DNA of 64,000 nt from Dichomitus squalens LYAD-421 SS1 (lineage: Eukaryota > Basidiomycota > Agaricomycetes > Polyporales > Polyporaceae), in contig NW_006766914.1 in NCBI RefSeq assembly GCF_000275845.1, forward strand, positions 94,875 to 158,874, in the 5' to 3' direction. The translations under genes and the position numbers were made by a program. Positions 23,216-35,634 of the stretch are shown here, piece by piece. Each line of letters starts with the position of its first letter. The stretch's first letter is position 1. Under the pieces are notes generated by a model that was not told the DNA's origin, did no database searches, and saw only the letters and a list, made by a program, of their open reading frames with translations.

Positions 23216-24049
23216 CGATTCCGCTCTCCGCTCTCTATGCTTTGTCTCGCGCGCTCCGCGCTGCTAGGTTTACGTAGTAATGACCGTATCCGCAATACTC
23301 TTGCTGCTGTGCTTTCGAGTTGAAGGGGGGATACTGGTGCCATTGCGCACTTACGATCTGGCCTAGTTGGGAGCACAGCCTCCCTCGTTGAGGAGTCTTG
23401 CAATTCTCATACCTCGCCGGCGTCCACTTCACATCCAGGAGCCTCGCCAGCTACCCCTCCAGGTGGTGGAGATCAATCCTATAGTCTGGAGAGGTCATCG
23501 GGGTAGGATAGCAAGGACCACACTCCCAGTGACCTTTCGCGAGAACTGGCAGAGCTGCGAATGTCTCTAGACTCTCCGCTTACGGTGCGTCCTACAATCC
23601 CTCCTCCCTCGCCCAAGGAGCGGCTGCTGGATGAAACGATCCATACCTTAGTTACCACCGTTCACAACGAGACCCCAATGATGCTACCACACAGACAACA
23701 GGCCTCACGAAGAGCACTTCTCATGTCTATCCATCCTTCTCTACATATGCCCTCATACGATCTTCAACATGCTCACGTCTGTCACAGGTCATCCAGAAAT
23801 TCCTCCACCTCGCGCCGAGCGACTCCTTCCTCGTTCCAAGAAGCCTGCAGGATCTTCCGCAGACTCTGCAACTTCGCCCGCTTCCGCGCACCGTCCTCCC
23901 CAAACGCACTGCTGAGGACATTATTCATCTCGGCCTTGACGGCGACTATGGTCCCCACGGGCACCCTCCCGTTGCGGAGTAACTTGCCCAGCCCAGTACC
24001 GTTTCGGACCTCGATGAGCTCGTACGCGACATCGAGATCCTCAGAGAGG
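23216..24049. repeat. 834-bp exact repeat, right copy
   Basis: Partner of 22115-22948. Here the UGT coding sequence continues past the repeat end at 24049 into the complete UGT E, so this copy is in its natural context. Confidence 0.9.
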
Positions 24050-25810
24050 TAGATGGCGTTGACGGGTTGGTCTGCGCTAATGGGCCACACGATGCTGTGC
24101 ATAAATTTTAGAAGCGCACGCAAGCAGACTAAAGGGAGAGTACGTACGCTGGGACGCCCGCCATGATCGACTCGATGGTACTGTTGTGGCCGCCATGCGA
24201 AAGGTACCAGCCAGTTGCCTGACCACCTACTCAGTTCTACTCGGAAGATATGCATACAAGAGAATATGTACCGGATGATCCAATAGTGCCTGCTGAGGGA
24301 CCCATTCCGCCACGATGGCGTGACCGAACTGAGCTATCTTATCCTGTAATGTTTCAGGTATCCCTGACGCAAACTCGGCAGCACAGCTCATGACCTGCAA
24401 TCAATCAGAGATACAAGAAGTCAGAAGGGGAAAACTTCACTGAGGCAGAGCTGAACATACGAATGGGATATTCCTCTCCATGAGAACCTCGAGTACCGCC
24501 CAAAGTTTGTTCGTGTCTGTAGGCCAGAACAGTGAACCGAACGACACCTGACATGCAAGACCCATCTGTTAGTGATGGCTATTCGAAGTAGGCTGTAGAT
24601 ATGACCCTACATAGACGACCGAGTGCTTGCCGTATAATGCGAGTTTCTCATCCAGAAACTTCCGTATAATATCGGCCCGCGGGTCGCTCGAAGTGTTTTC
24701 CGTCCCTTGCGGAATTAGCGGACCGGCGTAGTAGGCTTTGCGCGAACTCTTTCCGAACCATGCCTTGAGCGCCTTCGCTGTTTTCGGATCGTACTCGGCT
24801 GCATCGAAAGTGAGCATTCCATGGGCAGTCTGCATGACCCTCGCTATTTTCAATAGGGTACCAGAAAACCATAATGGGAACTGTGAAGAGGCATCCTGTG
24901 ACTTAAGTCATGTTATCGTCTATGCAGACAAATAGACACACCGCTTGAGGTTGTAGTTCATAATCATATATGGCCCCGGTCAAAGGGGATCGCATCACCT
25001 TACCAGATGGCTGCACGATCTGGAAAGCGGAGGGCAGCCAGTGAACAGAGCGTAACCATAGTATCGGGAGCTTGCTCACCTCTCGGGCCGCCTCTTCGAA
25101 CGAGATTCCTCTCTGAGCAGCTGAGGCCTCCACTGAATCCACGTGGTCTTCCGCCCAGTAGAAGAAAAACGAATGGGTCGCCACCGGTACCCAAACGAAG
25201 ACCTTTACGGTGTCCGGAGTGTGCTTTCGAACAGCCTCGAATGCATCTGGAATGAACATCTGTACAAAGGTATAATCCGATAAATATCGGCTGGAAAGCT
25301 TCACTGAGACCTAGAAAAAACGTACGTCGATGATTGCGACGCTGACCCGCATAGGATGGACGGGAATCTCCTTCCCAGTCTTGGCGCATGTGAGCGGTTC
25401 GCCGTTGCACATCTTAACATAAGCGGCTTCAAATGCTGCCTCTACGTCTTTGGTGATGGCCACGCTTTTGTTGTGTTGCAGAGCAACCACCCTACATCCA
25501 TGATTGACCGTAATTAGTCAATCGTATCTCTTCTCACTCGCTTCGTACCTGATGCGGGCGGACAGATACTCTTCCCCAGGAAGGAACTCCCGCGAAATCT
25601 CGGCCATGACTCGGTCATAGAATCCAGAGATGATGAAGAACGTTATGGTGACATTCCTTAGTTTGGCCATGCGAGCAACCAGGGTGCACATAGTGCGGGT
25701 ATGGCCTATGATACACTCAGTGTTGCCCAGCCGAAGAGAGGATAAGTATCGCACATACCCCACATCTGCATGGGGAAAACAACAAAGTGTTTTCCTGTAG
25801 TTATGGTCAT
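23782..25810 (-). CDS. UDP-glycosyltransferase (GT1 family), paralogue E
   Basis: Same family and predicted role as A and C, on the opposite strand. The start is at 25810 (MTITTGKHFVVFPMQMWG, exon 1 25810-25759). Exon 2 begins at 25705 and supplies HTRTMCTLVAR. Later exons carry VVALQHNKSVAITKDVEAAF, FVWVPVATHSFFFYWAED, GMLTFDAAEYDPKTAK, SFGSLFWPTDTNK, EWVPQQALLDHP, ATGWYLSHGGHNSTIES and ISADQPVNAIYLSEDLD. It ends in EEFLDDL at 23782. Intron positions match paralogue C throughout, and I see no frame break. No signal peptide or membrane anchor is visible. The last 268 coding bases are also present in the repeat left of the gap. Confidence 0.9.
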
Positions 25811-26505
25811 GGTGTTATGTCCACCGAGAAACGGGGAAGGGAGACGAGGGAAGATGCCCCCATCTCCATGTCAGAGTATTTGTACCTGCAAAGCCCCCTT
25901 GAATGCCGCTCCTCATTATGTGAAGTCCGTTGTATAGGTATAGTTGGTAAGGGATGTAATCGGGATGCTACATCGGGGGAAGAGGAATATATCAGACCGG
26001 TATAGGTCGGTACCGATGACCGAGTAATGCCGGTTTGAGGAAACGACGCCTCCCTTTAAGCGTCCCACAAACTCCTTGAACTAAAGGATCAATACCAAGT
26101 GCGCTGCGAGAGTGGTAATGGTTTACTAGCCTAGTATTAATTCGACCCCATTTTGCGAACAACATGTAACTAGTTGGTAGGCTTGACCGACAAGACTGGA
26201 TTTACATCATGAGTAATAGTAATCTCGAACACCTCGTCGCATGTGTGACGTACGCGGGTATTGCCATGAAAGCCTGCTGTGTCCGATGTGACGCGATGGT
26301 TCGGCTAGCCGAGCCACGGAACTTCTTGGTTAGCAATAGAGTCGGACCGCTCGTTACGAACGATTCACAAGGGTCCTCATTGAATCCCCATGTAGAAAGT
26401 TTGTTCCAAAGAGGTGCGCCGGTCCCATCGCTAATTATGGTACGGAACGCCACCCAGGTCGTAGCTGTGGCGCCGCATTAACACCAAGATACATGCACGC
26501 ACCCT
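25811..26505. other. upstream region of UGT E
   Basis: Promoter side of UGT E, with no gene supported. TATATT-like sequence near 25988-25993 on the minus strand could be a promoter element. A short palindrome-rich stretch surrounds 25998-26013 (ACCGGTATAGGTCGGT). Confidence 0.35.
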
Positions 26506-27217
26506 TCACCAATCGTCCAAGAAGGTGTCCACCTCGGGCCATGCCACTCCTTCCTCCGACCATGCTGACTGAAGTTTCCTTCGCGGTTCTTGGGGCTTAG
26601 CATGCTTCTCGGCCCCGTCCTCGCCGAAGGCACGGTCAAGGACGTCGCGCATCTCTGCCTTGACAGCGTCAACTGTGCCGATGGCGTCCTCCCGCGCCAA
26701 CGCCGTGCCTGACTTCGATTAGTTCATATGCGACCCCGGGTCGCTCCGTAAGGTGTATGGCGTTCACCGGCTAGTCGGCGCTGATAGCCAACGAAGGCTG
26801 GAAGACATTGTATGATAACCCATGAATTTTGCTAGCGATCCCGACCGGGCATACGTAAGTCGGGACGCCAACATTGCGATCTGAACGCGAAAAATACCAT
26901 CCAGTCGCCTGCGTATGTCTGAGTCAGGGCCGCGAGAATGCAGACGCGAGCCTCACGAGCTTACGCACCAGGTTCTCAAGAAGCGCTTGCTGAGGAATCC
27001 AGTCGGCCAGAAGGGCATGTCCGCACTGGGCAAATTTCTTCTGCACCTCCACCAGGATTTCCTCAGCACAGTGCACTCCGTCGCTCATGACCAGCATCAC
27101 CGATGTTATGCGATCTGAACAGGTCGGCTTGGGACGGACAAATATGTCACGTATGAAGGGAATCCTGTCCGGGTCGATCGGCCAAAAGAGCGAGCCGAAG
27201 GAAATCCGCGAAGCCAA
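26506..27217 (-). pseudogene. decayed UDP-glycosyltransferase, copy F
   Basis: Broken frames preserve UGT blocks in order on the minus strand. ISFGSLFWPIDPDRIPFIR is near 27160-27215. VMSDGVHCAEEILVEVQKK and ALLADWIPQQALLEN are at about 27000-27090. A damaged ISAD-x-PVNAIHLTERPGVAYEL is near 26730-26790, and a final VDAVKAEMRDVLDRAFGEDG runs to a stop at 26506 (LDDW). The HGGHNS block is lost and no N-terminal half is seen. Its place between tRNA-Arg and an intact UGT mirrors pseudogene B. Confidence 0.8.
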
Positions 27218-27665
27218 GTCGCCGACTCAGCATGGAGTTCGAGGTTCAAGCGGATTATCAATTGACACCTACGTAGATGGCCGAAGCTCACCATGTGACT
27301 TGACTATATCGTTCAAGACTGACGGTTGGGCAGCGATCTACTTCGCGAGCGCAAGCGCGGAAGACGTCTTGTATGTCGTAAGCACTGCACCTAGACGAGT
27401 GGGAGGGTGGAAGGTCCTGTTGGCAACACAACTCGAATCAGAAATCGGCTTGTAAAGACGAACAGAATGCCCACAGCTATGCCGTAACAGCGAGACAGCA
27501 TACCGAAGACGTTACTGAGACCTCGGAAATTCGACACCTGTGTGTCTCGTCGTGATGGCCGGCATGCTTCATCGTGGTGCCGCCAATCGACGTAACGGCT
27601 GAAACGAATCAGTGTCCGTGGCTACTGCGTGCAGTCATAGTTGACGTGAGGGAACCTATTGTATG
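27218..27665. other. spacer, no gene seen
   Basis: Between the UGT relic and tRNA-Arg. Nothing is recognisable beyond possible further UGT decay. Confidence 0.4.
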
Positions 27666-27744
27666 GGCCGCCTGGCGTAATGGCAACGCGTCTGACTACG
27701 AGTGAGTAATCAGGAGATTGCAGGTTCGACCCCTGCGGTGGTCC
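27666..27744 (+). tRNA. tRNA-Arg(ACG) with a 7-nt intron, second copy
   Basis: Complete cloverleaf on + with the same acceptor, D, anticodon and T arms as the tRNA at 5163-5241. The intron between positions 37 and 38 is GTGAGTA, differing at two of seven bases from the other copy. The base in the discriminator position reads C rather than A. Internal A and B boxes are intact. Confidence 0.92.
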
Positions 27745-27749
27745 TTTTT
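27745..27749 (+). terminator. RNA polymerase III terminator of tRNA-Arg
   Basis: Five T residues immediately downstream of the tRNA. Confidence 0.8.
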
Positions 27750-28166
27750 GTACCCTTGACCATCTTGGATGGAGTTAGAGTTACTTGTGGTGAATATGTC
27801 CCACTCACCAACCACAGACCAGAGATGTGCTTGACCCCAGGACCCCGAAAGTCGGCAGCGGTGACTTCTTCTAATGGCTCAGGCTTTCTCTCTATTTCAG
27901 TTTCCAGAGTTCTGGCTCTAGTGAATTCTACAATGCCTGAAGTTATGACATGCAATCGGTAGGGAAACCATAGACTCTCTCACGCTTGACCCCCGGTGTC
28001 ATCAGTCCCTCGCCCATCTCTGCCACAGACAACATTGTTGAGCAGTGTCATTCGATTTTCCGATGACTGCGGTTCAAGGACAAACGTGGGAAACAAGGCA
28101 CAACAACGGGTGTATTGTATTCGACTTTCGAGGGCAACAACTTCGGTACAAAGTGGCTAACGGATA
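27750..28166. other. spacer, no gene seen
   Basis: No coding sequence is supported between tRNA-Arg and the stop codon of the single-pass membrane protein gene. Confidence 0.45.
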
Positions 28167-28915
28167 CTAGACGTCTGCTACTCCGATAAAGAGCGCAGTC
28201 GGAATAGGAGATTGGCACTGGCGGATCGAGATAGGATCGTTGGGGCTTGGCATGGCAATGACAACCGCGACCTGAGCAGGAAGGTGAAGCTCCCCGTCGA
28301 CGGACGGAGTAGCCATTCTTTCTATGCTCAATGGAAGGAGCTCCAAACCGCTATCGTCGCTGGCACGACGACCGATCGGGGTCCCAGGACCCTCAGTAGC
28401 AAGCGACATGTGGCGAGATAGCCCAGCGCTGCCTTCAGTGCGTCCTTGCGCGACGAGGGGCTGTAGGTAGGGGCTAGCTTTGAATATGCTGGATTGTAGA
28501 AGATACATCGCAAGCTTACCATGATCTCGTTCCACCTGCCTTCGAAAAGCGGTCCCTGCGCACGGTGGGGAGAAACTTCCCACATGCGTGGCACCGCGAG
28601 CTCCAAATCCGCGTCGGAGGCCGCGAGGCGGTTTGCGCGGATTATCTGCAGGATCTTCAAGATCGCTAACACGCAGACAACGAAGACCGCCACAGCGATA
28701 ACAGCGGGGACGACGTCCGAGTCGCCGTTCGACGAGTGCGAGTCTGTAGCGCGAACGACTGAAGTGTAGAGCGCAGTCACATTCGCGTCGACGTCGGGGT
28801 CAGGGTCGGAGTCGAAGTTGGGGGCGTCGCTCGCGATATTCACGTTGCGACCTCCATTGGCCAATTGGACGGGGAAACCTAGATTCAGAGCGGCATGGTG
28901 GCTGCTAAGGGCATT
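28167..28915 (-). CDS. single-pass membrane protein, 5' end unresolved
   Basis: The exon below an acceptor at 28916 encodes a polar Asp/Asn-rich lead segment and one transmembrane helix (VVPAVIAVAVFVVCVLAILK). A short basic/acidic stretch with LELAVPRMWEV follows. A GTAAGC donor after WNEIM joins an exon starting PLVAQGRTEG that runs to the stop at 28167 and ends with LHLPAQVAVVIAMPSPN and TALFIGVADV. No in-frame ATG lies inside the first exon, so an upstream exon must carry the start. A candidate is the ATG near 29170 (MPLLSIMKAP), but I could not join it in frame. I know similar single-helix hypothetical proteins from mushrooms, with no function assigned. Confidence 0.6.
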
Positions 28916-29199
28916 CTGTGGGTCGAGGGTCAATCAAAGACAGTGTGCTCGAGGGCTGACGGTCCATACCTCGTCACTGATTCACCCGACCACGGCAGGC
29001 GCGTCAACCGAGATGGTGATGAAGCTTCAAGGGCGATGTCTCAAGGTCAGCCGACAGTCAGTCATGTTTGTGGGATGTGGTGCGTACCTCGCAAGCGAGT
29101 GCTCCGCGGTAGTTACGGACGGAAGCGTCACGTAGACAGGGGCCTTCATGATGCTGAGGAGGGGCATTGTATGCAAAGCGTTCAATATGCGGTATTGAG

Positions 29200-30864
29200 G
29201 GAGCTGGAGGGCTTTTGAACAGGTGGACAGTCGTAGATGCAGACCAGTTGAATGAACGCGAACACGGCGAGCGGGTTCATATACCGCGGACCACGACCGG
29301 CTAAAATATTAGACGCTGAACTATGACTCGACCTGTCGCGAAATGCCACCCACATGATGCGATATGCCTCAAGACTCTTGCGACATTCAAATATTGAGGT
29401 GTGGGCGGTGACACATGCGTCATGTACAGCACACCATCATGATCCGTGGCCGGTCGCAGGCAAATGCATCTGCGACCGCCGCGCCTGTCAAGGTACCGGC
29501 CCTGGCGTTGAGTTACTAAGTACGAAAAGCAAGCACATCATATAAGGTCATTTGGTTTCTTTAATCTCCATGGTTCAGACCTTTCGTTCTTCACCATATG
29601 GTCGTTGCTTTTTCATCGCTCTTCCTGCAAGAGGTAGCCCAATCGGATCCCTGAGCGGTCCAACGACTCGCTCGACTACAATACATCTGTAGTGGTCTAG
29701 CTAAACTCGCATATCCCCTCCATAGGAACGGCTGTGACTGGAGTTAAGACATATAGGAGCAAGCTAAGCGACCCAGCGGAGTGGAGAAGACTAGTCATGA
29801 CCAGTCACTTTCAGCGTTTGACATGCTCTTCAAGCCAATGCCATAGCTAGCTCCGGGCCACATTCCCGTCCTGTCCTTGAAGGTCTTTGCTAGACTTTTC
29901 TGCTCTGGGAACCTAAAGGAGTCAGTGTTGAGGCCGCACCGTTACATAGCTCGCGGTTACCCTATGAAGATGCAATAAACCAACGCACCATACCGTCGGG
30001 CACCCGGGCCAAGTGAGTCATCCAGCATGATCGGGATGTAGGCACGCTGATTAGCAGTCGGCTAGACACCGATCCCCAGAGCGTGCACGCTCGTCAGGAC
30101 CCCCGGGAGAGATTCATACAACATCAGTGTGCGATGCGATACACGCAAGACCCGCCGTCTTCACGGCCTCATGCCTGGGTGGAGCGTCACCATCGTGATA
30201 AGCCCCCTCCTCCCGCATGCAAACAATACCACGATTTCGGGACACCTGATTTGACAGTAGAGTAAGTTGGCGTTCTGGCCACGATACCTTGTCCTTGGAT
30301 AGCGCGAGGGAGAATGATATCGGAAGCCCCTGAGGATAGTTGTGCTGAGCCACCTATCTTCTAGTCTCGTTCCCATTCTAGCGCTTACAGTCTATACCGG
30401 GCGCTCGTTTCCCCCTCTTCAAAGTCCATTCACGATCCTTTCCATCAATCCTCCTTCCTAATCCGTCCAAAGGCTTGCTGAGGGTAGCGAAGCATCGAGT
30501 GCCGGGGCAGAGAGGGCTGTAGAACGTCCGGAGCCGAGAGTCGAGACTACCTGTCTTCCCATTAGGGCTTCCGTCCTTCACGAAACTATCGGCATCGATG
30601 CCAAGCCAAAGAGGCGGGCGACATGAGAGAGGATGCAAGGTAATGATTCGGCTAGACGCATCAGGATGTCGTTCACGAGTCATGACGGACCCCGAGTCGG
30701 GCGCTGCATCATTCTACTCCTATATACCTTCTACAAATACAAGCGGGGGTTTCGTACTAAAATGAAGGTTTGAATAGGTTGTCCTTCGCGGTAGGCGAAG
30801 CTCCGTACATACCGTGCAGAATACACTGAACTCCATCCGCCGGGGCCCTCCGCCATTCCATTGA
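29200..30864. other. intergenic, no gene seen
   Basis: 1.6 kb without a supported coding frame on either strand. Short open frames around 30.1-30.7 kb lack recognisable features. Confidence 0.5.
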
Positions 30865-32584
30865 TCACTCCTTCTCCGTCCGCCACGGTCCCACCTCCAA
30901 GTCCTCTGCCCTACCGCGAGAAGCCAGCTTCTCCAAAGGGCTATCAACAGACGCATCGTCCAAATAGAAGCTCTCGGTATAGTTGCTCCGGTTGGATCGG
31001 ACGGATCCCCTGGTCTCAAGTGAGAACACAGCCCGACCGAAGACGACCGTTTCCACAGGGCTCGAGGCCGAATCCAAGTGCATAACTTGATGGTTCGTAG
31101 ACTGAAGGTCGAGAAGGAAGCGAGAAACCAGTATTCCGGTGATCCTGAGATCGTTGCGTGTTTCAATCTGTGATTCAGAGTGGTATAGAGGGACTTACGG
31201 ATGAACGAATTGAACCACGTAACTGGCATTCTGGAAAGCCACATCGAACTGCGCGGGTCGAGTTGATTGCGGTGCTTGTCCGTATGTACGAATGTGTGCT
31301 CACAGATAACATTGTTAATGTCAGATGGAGGACGTTTAAGAAGAGCAGCGCACTGGTTGGAGGATTGGCTTTGTCAGTTCACGTTCTATTTGCATATTCA
31401 TCGTAAGGCGACACCCGCTCACACAAAGTACATAACGCCTGCAGATCCATAAGCAAATTGAGCACGAAGGCATACCAAGATGATCCAATCTACACTCACC
31501 GTCCCTTAGGAGTACGGCTCCGAACGTCGGCGTGTCGTCCGTCGCGAGCGTCCGTAACTTCACGGTCCGAGAGACTGCAATCCAAGTCGCGATGACAAGA
31601 CACAGATCCGCTACAATCAGGCAGGAGCGCGAGATGACAGTCACTGGCGAGCAATAGTGAGGAAGAGAGCGCCGTGGGCTGAGTCGAGGAGCAATTTACA
31701 CACATCTGCGAAAAGGTGAGGAGTGAACATTACCGCAACAGGAAGTGCACTTACTTCTGGCTCAGATCTGGGTTAATGGGGTCGATGATCACACACCCAA
31801 AGACAGGATCGACCTCCCCATGAAGACCGAATATAAACTGGAGCTATATCGAGGGCCGCACGATGTTATCTTCGATATTGTGAGGAGCAGCCTGCGCCTT
31901 ACGCTGTTCAATGCCACCGGCACAAAGGACAGGAGGAGGACCCAAGCAGTGAACAGCAGGTTCTTAGAACTGAGTGCCGAGGCACGTTTCGCAGCAAAAA
32001 CTACTCCCGCCTTAGCGCCGCATCCCATCAGATAGAGAATATGCTCACCTGCCCAAGGAATGTACTGCAACATGGCAAATACATTCGTTACAATTGTCAG
32101 AGCGTCGCAGCTGTCGCGGATCGATGTCGGTCCTCCAGAGCCGTACATCAAAGGAGACATACCTCTGTCGCTTCTAGTCAGCCGAGCAACGTCTGCAAAG
32201 ATGTGGAATCTACGTACATGCGCTGGTGCCGTGAAAACTACCCCAGAAACATTGAGCAGCATAGTGACCAGGACGATGTAACGGTTGAGCAGGAAGATAA
32301 CCCCTGCCCCGCTCAGCTTAGGCTTCCAAAAAAATTCTACCTCCTGGGCGAACGTGATCAAGTAGTCAAACACGAGAAAAGCTGGGCACAAAGTTAGTCT
32401 TTCTTCGCCCGGTATGTCTGTGAACAACCCACTCAAGCCCGCAACACCCGTGTTGTTAGCAATGCGACTGTACAAGTATCCCGTATGAGCCCCGAAGTAG
32501 GAGATACATCGAGTGGTAGGAGACTCACATGCTACTGAATACCGCAATGATGGTCGCGGGATCTAGCCCGGCAGGAGAAGACAT
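30865..32584 (-). CDS. DUF6533 seven-helix membrane protein, copy 2
   Basis: Start at 32584 (MSSPAGLDPATIIAVFSS, then a GTGAGT donor). Exon 2 adds RIANNTGVAGLS. The long exon around 31789-32400 carries the family signature FLVFDYLITFAQEVEFFW, LSGAGVIFLLNRYIVLVTML and, further on, FAMLQYIPWAGE. The later helices include SRSCLIVADLCLVIATWIA (about 31570-31640) and ILVSRFLLDLQSTNHQ (about 31090-31130). A hydrophilic, acidic tail ends at 30865. About seven helices are expected, with an outside N-terminus by analogy to the family; both points are inference. Function unknown. Confidence 0.85.
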
Positions 32585-33454
32585 TGCGGAAGTAGGTCAA
32601 CAATCGTTTCTACTCGGGAGGTGAAACAATGTCAGGAGTGCAGGGAGATTTACTCACCATCCCTATGCTGTCACTCCCTTAATGCACTTTCACAATGACC
32701 CCGGCTCTTCCGAGAGGGCAACCACCATCATTTCAGAATGCTCAACGATGCAGTACCTTGTACCACTGCGGGCGCAGGACATGACGACCTAGAAGCATGG
32801 GCGCGTCGACTCAGGAGCTACAAATGTCTCACGAACACCTCTCCCGCCACAAGTGGAGAGAGATGGGCTGGAGGATGTCCAGATACTATCAGGAACTTAG
32901 CAACGGACGACGTACGCAGGCACAATCTACATACATCCCGAGGCAGAGCGAGACGTGCTGTGGCCTATACTACGAAGCAGACAACTGTCTGTGCAAATGT
33001 AATGAACTGATGGAGAGTACCAAGAAGAAACCCGAGATGACATACCTCTGGAAGTACAGAAGGTTGACGTTCAGCTCTCGGACAAACTCGATACTGTACG
33101 CCAATTGCGTGGGTAGGCCAATGGAACCGTCGTCGCCATCAGACATGACACTGGCAGATGGGTTCTTGGGCGGGCGATAAGAATGATACAATGTACTGCC
33201 TACTCTGCATAGCACTGCTAGTCATTTTGGTTCAGCTGGGCGAGAAGATCAATTGACTCGAAGTCAACATGTGCGTAAGTACACTGAGTCGACCGACCCT
33301 GGAGATCAAGGTACTCCCAGCGGCGCTTAGCATATGCGGCTCTCTGCAGGCGTCTAGAGGAGTATCAGCGTCCAATTTCCCCAGCGGCCGTCGAACTCGG
33401 TCCATCTTCGCTGTCACCTACGATGATCCCGTTAATACCACGGTTGCTGCAGTA
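32585..33454. other. divergent spacer with a possible gene relic
   Basis: Lies between the DUF6533 copy 2 start (-) and the S2P start (+). On the minus strand an ATG at about 33146 opens a frame beginning MSDGDDGSIGLPTQLAYSI and FVRELNVNLLYFQR. It stops soon after, with no DUF6533 signature downstream. It could be the decayed first exon of another family member. Nothing else is supported. Confidence 0.3.
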
Positions 33455-35634
33455 ATGGTGGGACGCCTACAACACTTTCTCTTTTCGCTTTCTCTGTTCT
33501 GGGCCGTTCTCTATGCCTTGCGTCACTACCGGCGACGACGGACATCAAACGCAGCGTTCTTACCCGCTCCGACGTCTTCAACGAAGTCACTATCCTGCGA
33601 GCTGCTCAGATCTCGCACAACCCGTATCACGCTCAGCAAATTCCATATAGGAGTCTACTCCACTGCATTCAACAATGTCCACCAACACTTCGCCGCGAGG
33701 CTGAAGCATAGCCGGTGGAAGCGTCTGCTGGGTTTCGCGTACGATGCAGGAAGTTTGCTGGGAGTATTGGGCATGCTGGGGTCAGTATTGTTGCTGCTTT
33801 GGACGACTCTACACCTCGTCTCCTCTGCACATGTGATCCAGACACCGATCTCTTCCGCTCCTCGTACCCTCCACAAGAGAGAGGAGCTGTTTGGCGAGAC
33901 TTTGCTCTCGTCCGAGAGTAGTTCGCAAGACGCACCTTTGCAGCTCATTGTAAGTATTGGATGATGCCCTCCTATCTTCTCCGTGGGTACTTCCGAGAAG
34001 AGTTAGCCAGCCCTCCCCGTACCTCGAGAGCCAAAGCGACCGCTTACCGTGTCGTCCTGTGAGCTAGATCCCGGGTGTCACAACTCCTCTCCACCATCTT
34101 CCCATCCTTTTTGCCGCCCTGTCAGCGACGCAACTCATTCATGAAGCAGGACATGCCGTTGCCGCCGCTCTGTGCGTATCACTACTGTTTAGGTTGACTG
34201 CGAGGCCGAAGTGACAATCGACCCACAGAGACTCCGTTGTATTAGGTTCGGCTGGTCTCGGGCTCACCTTCATCCTGCCGTCCGCTTTCGTCTCATTTGC
34301 TGCTGGAGAGACCGAGTCCCTGCCGCCGCGTTCACGTCTCCGCCTCATTTCCGCCGGAGCGTATCATAACCTACTCTTTTGGCTGTTCCTATCCGGCATT
34401 GCATGGACGAACGTCTCCTATCACGTCTGGACAGTATTGGGATACCAAGATGTTACCGCATACGGGCGGGTTGTTATACACATCGACGAGGTTGGCCGCC
34501 GATCATTCAGCCCTTGCATTCATTCATGCTAACCCATCCAACACCAGAGCTCGCCGTTATACGGCCATCTGCCCGTCGGTTCGGTGGTTTACAAGGTCGG
34601 AGACGACACCCTCGATGGCCCCCAAGGCGCCCCGAGCCGGTGGGAGTCCCTTCTATCAAACAAGCGGGACGGGCCGGCCCCTACCCTCGGGTGGTGCACA
34701 GACGAGGCTTGGTTCGCAGGTATGCATACACTCTCTTCTACATAGTATCTCGTATGATGATGTGCCATGACGTGCCATTCCGCACAGTGCAAAACGCCAC
34801 CTGCTGTATCACGCGACCCTCATCATCAGAAGTATTCATGGGGCAATCCTGCTTCGCGCCCATCGCCGACCCCTCCTTCGAACGATGCGTCGACCCCCTG
34901 CTCTTCCTCGATGCTCCCGACACGCGCCGTTGCTCGTCTGTCGTCGACTGCGGCCACGGCCAGCTCTGCAATCGGCCGCGCGGAGACCAGGAGCTCGTGT
35001 CGCTCACGATGCATCTCCCTCCGTGGCTTCGGGACGGGAGGGAAGCGGACGATGTTGAGCGGAGGCTTGTGTGGCAGGGAGACACGTCGGAGATCCTGCA
35101 TGAAGGTCTGTCGTCTGTTGTCTGTCCTTGCTTACCACATGCTGCAGCACTGGTTGCTGACGTCTGCGGGGCCCGTATAGTTGAGGTCGGCGACTGGCTG
35201 CCCAGCTACGAGGTGCTGCCCATAGGTCTCCCCGTTCTCTGGGATAACCTCTTCCTGTGCGTACCATAGCTCCTCGAGACCGACTCCAATCAGCATTCTA
35301 ACCGTTCGGCTGATCGGCCCACGCGCGACGCAGGTACCTCAAGACGCTCTCCCTCTCCCTCTACTTCTTTAACCTCCTTCCCCTGCCCTTCCTCGACGGC
35401 GGCCAGCTGCTTGATGTCCTTTTCGACTGGTACATGTCCAGGGGCGTTGCGACTGATGGCGGAGCCGTGATGCTAAGCGAACTTGAGGCAACCGATGTTG
35501 AGCAGCTACCCAATGCCGTACAAAGACTCCGCCAGGGAGGGCTGCCAAAGACCTGGTGGACAAAGGCGGTTCACTTTGGAGTGGGGACGTTGTTGGCATG
35601 CTGTGTATTGCTGAGCTTGAAGAGTACCTTGTAA
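33455..35634 (+). CDS. site-2 protease (M50 family intramembrane metalloprotease)
   Basis: Intramembrane zinc protease that, in other fungi, releases membrane-bound transcription factors such as the SREBP homologue during sterol or oxygen stress. The start is the ATG at 33455 (MVGRLQHFLFSLSLFWAVLY, first helix). Exon 1 runs to 33949, and the next exon from 34068 holds the zinc motif HEAGH at 34140-34154. Exon 3 from 34229 has GLGLTFILPSAFVSF and ISAGAYHNLLFWLFLSGIAW. A soluble Cys-containing insertion covers about 34.6-35.1 kb, including two adjacent Cys in VQNATCCITRP. The third zinc-ligand motif NLLPLPFLDGG lies at about 35371-35403, and a last helix precedes the stop at 35634. Downstream exon joints are approximate. 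It interrupts the DUF6533 array on the opposite strand. Confidence 0.88.

Noticed and set aside
2274..27217. UGT group as a secondary-metabolite gene cluster
   Set aside because: No polyketide or peptide synthase, terpene cyclase, P450 or pathway regulator is present in the window; paralogous duplication explains the grouping.
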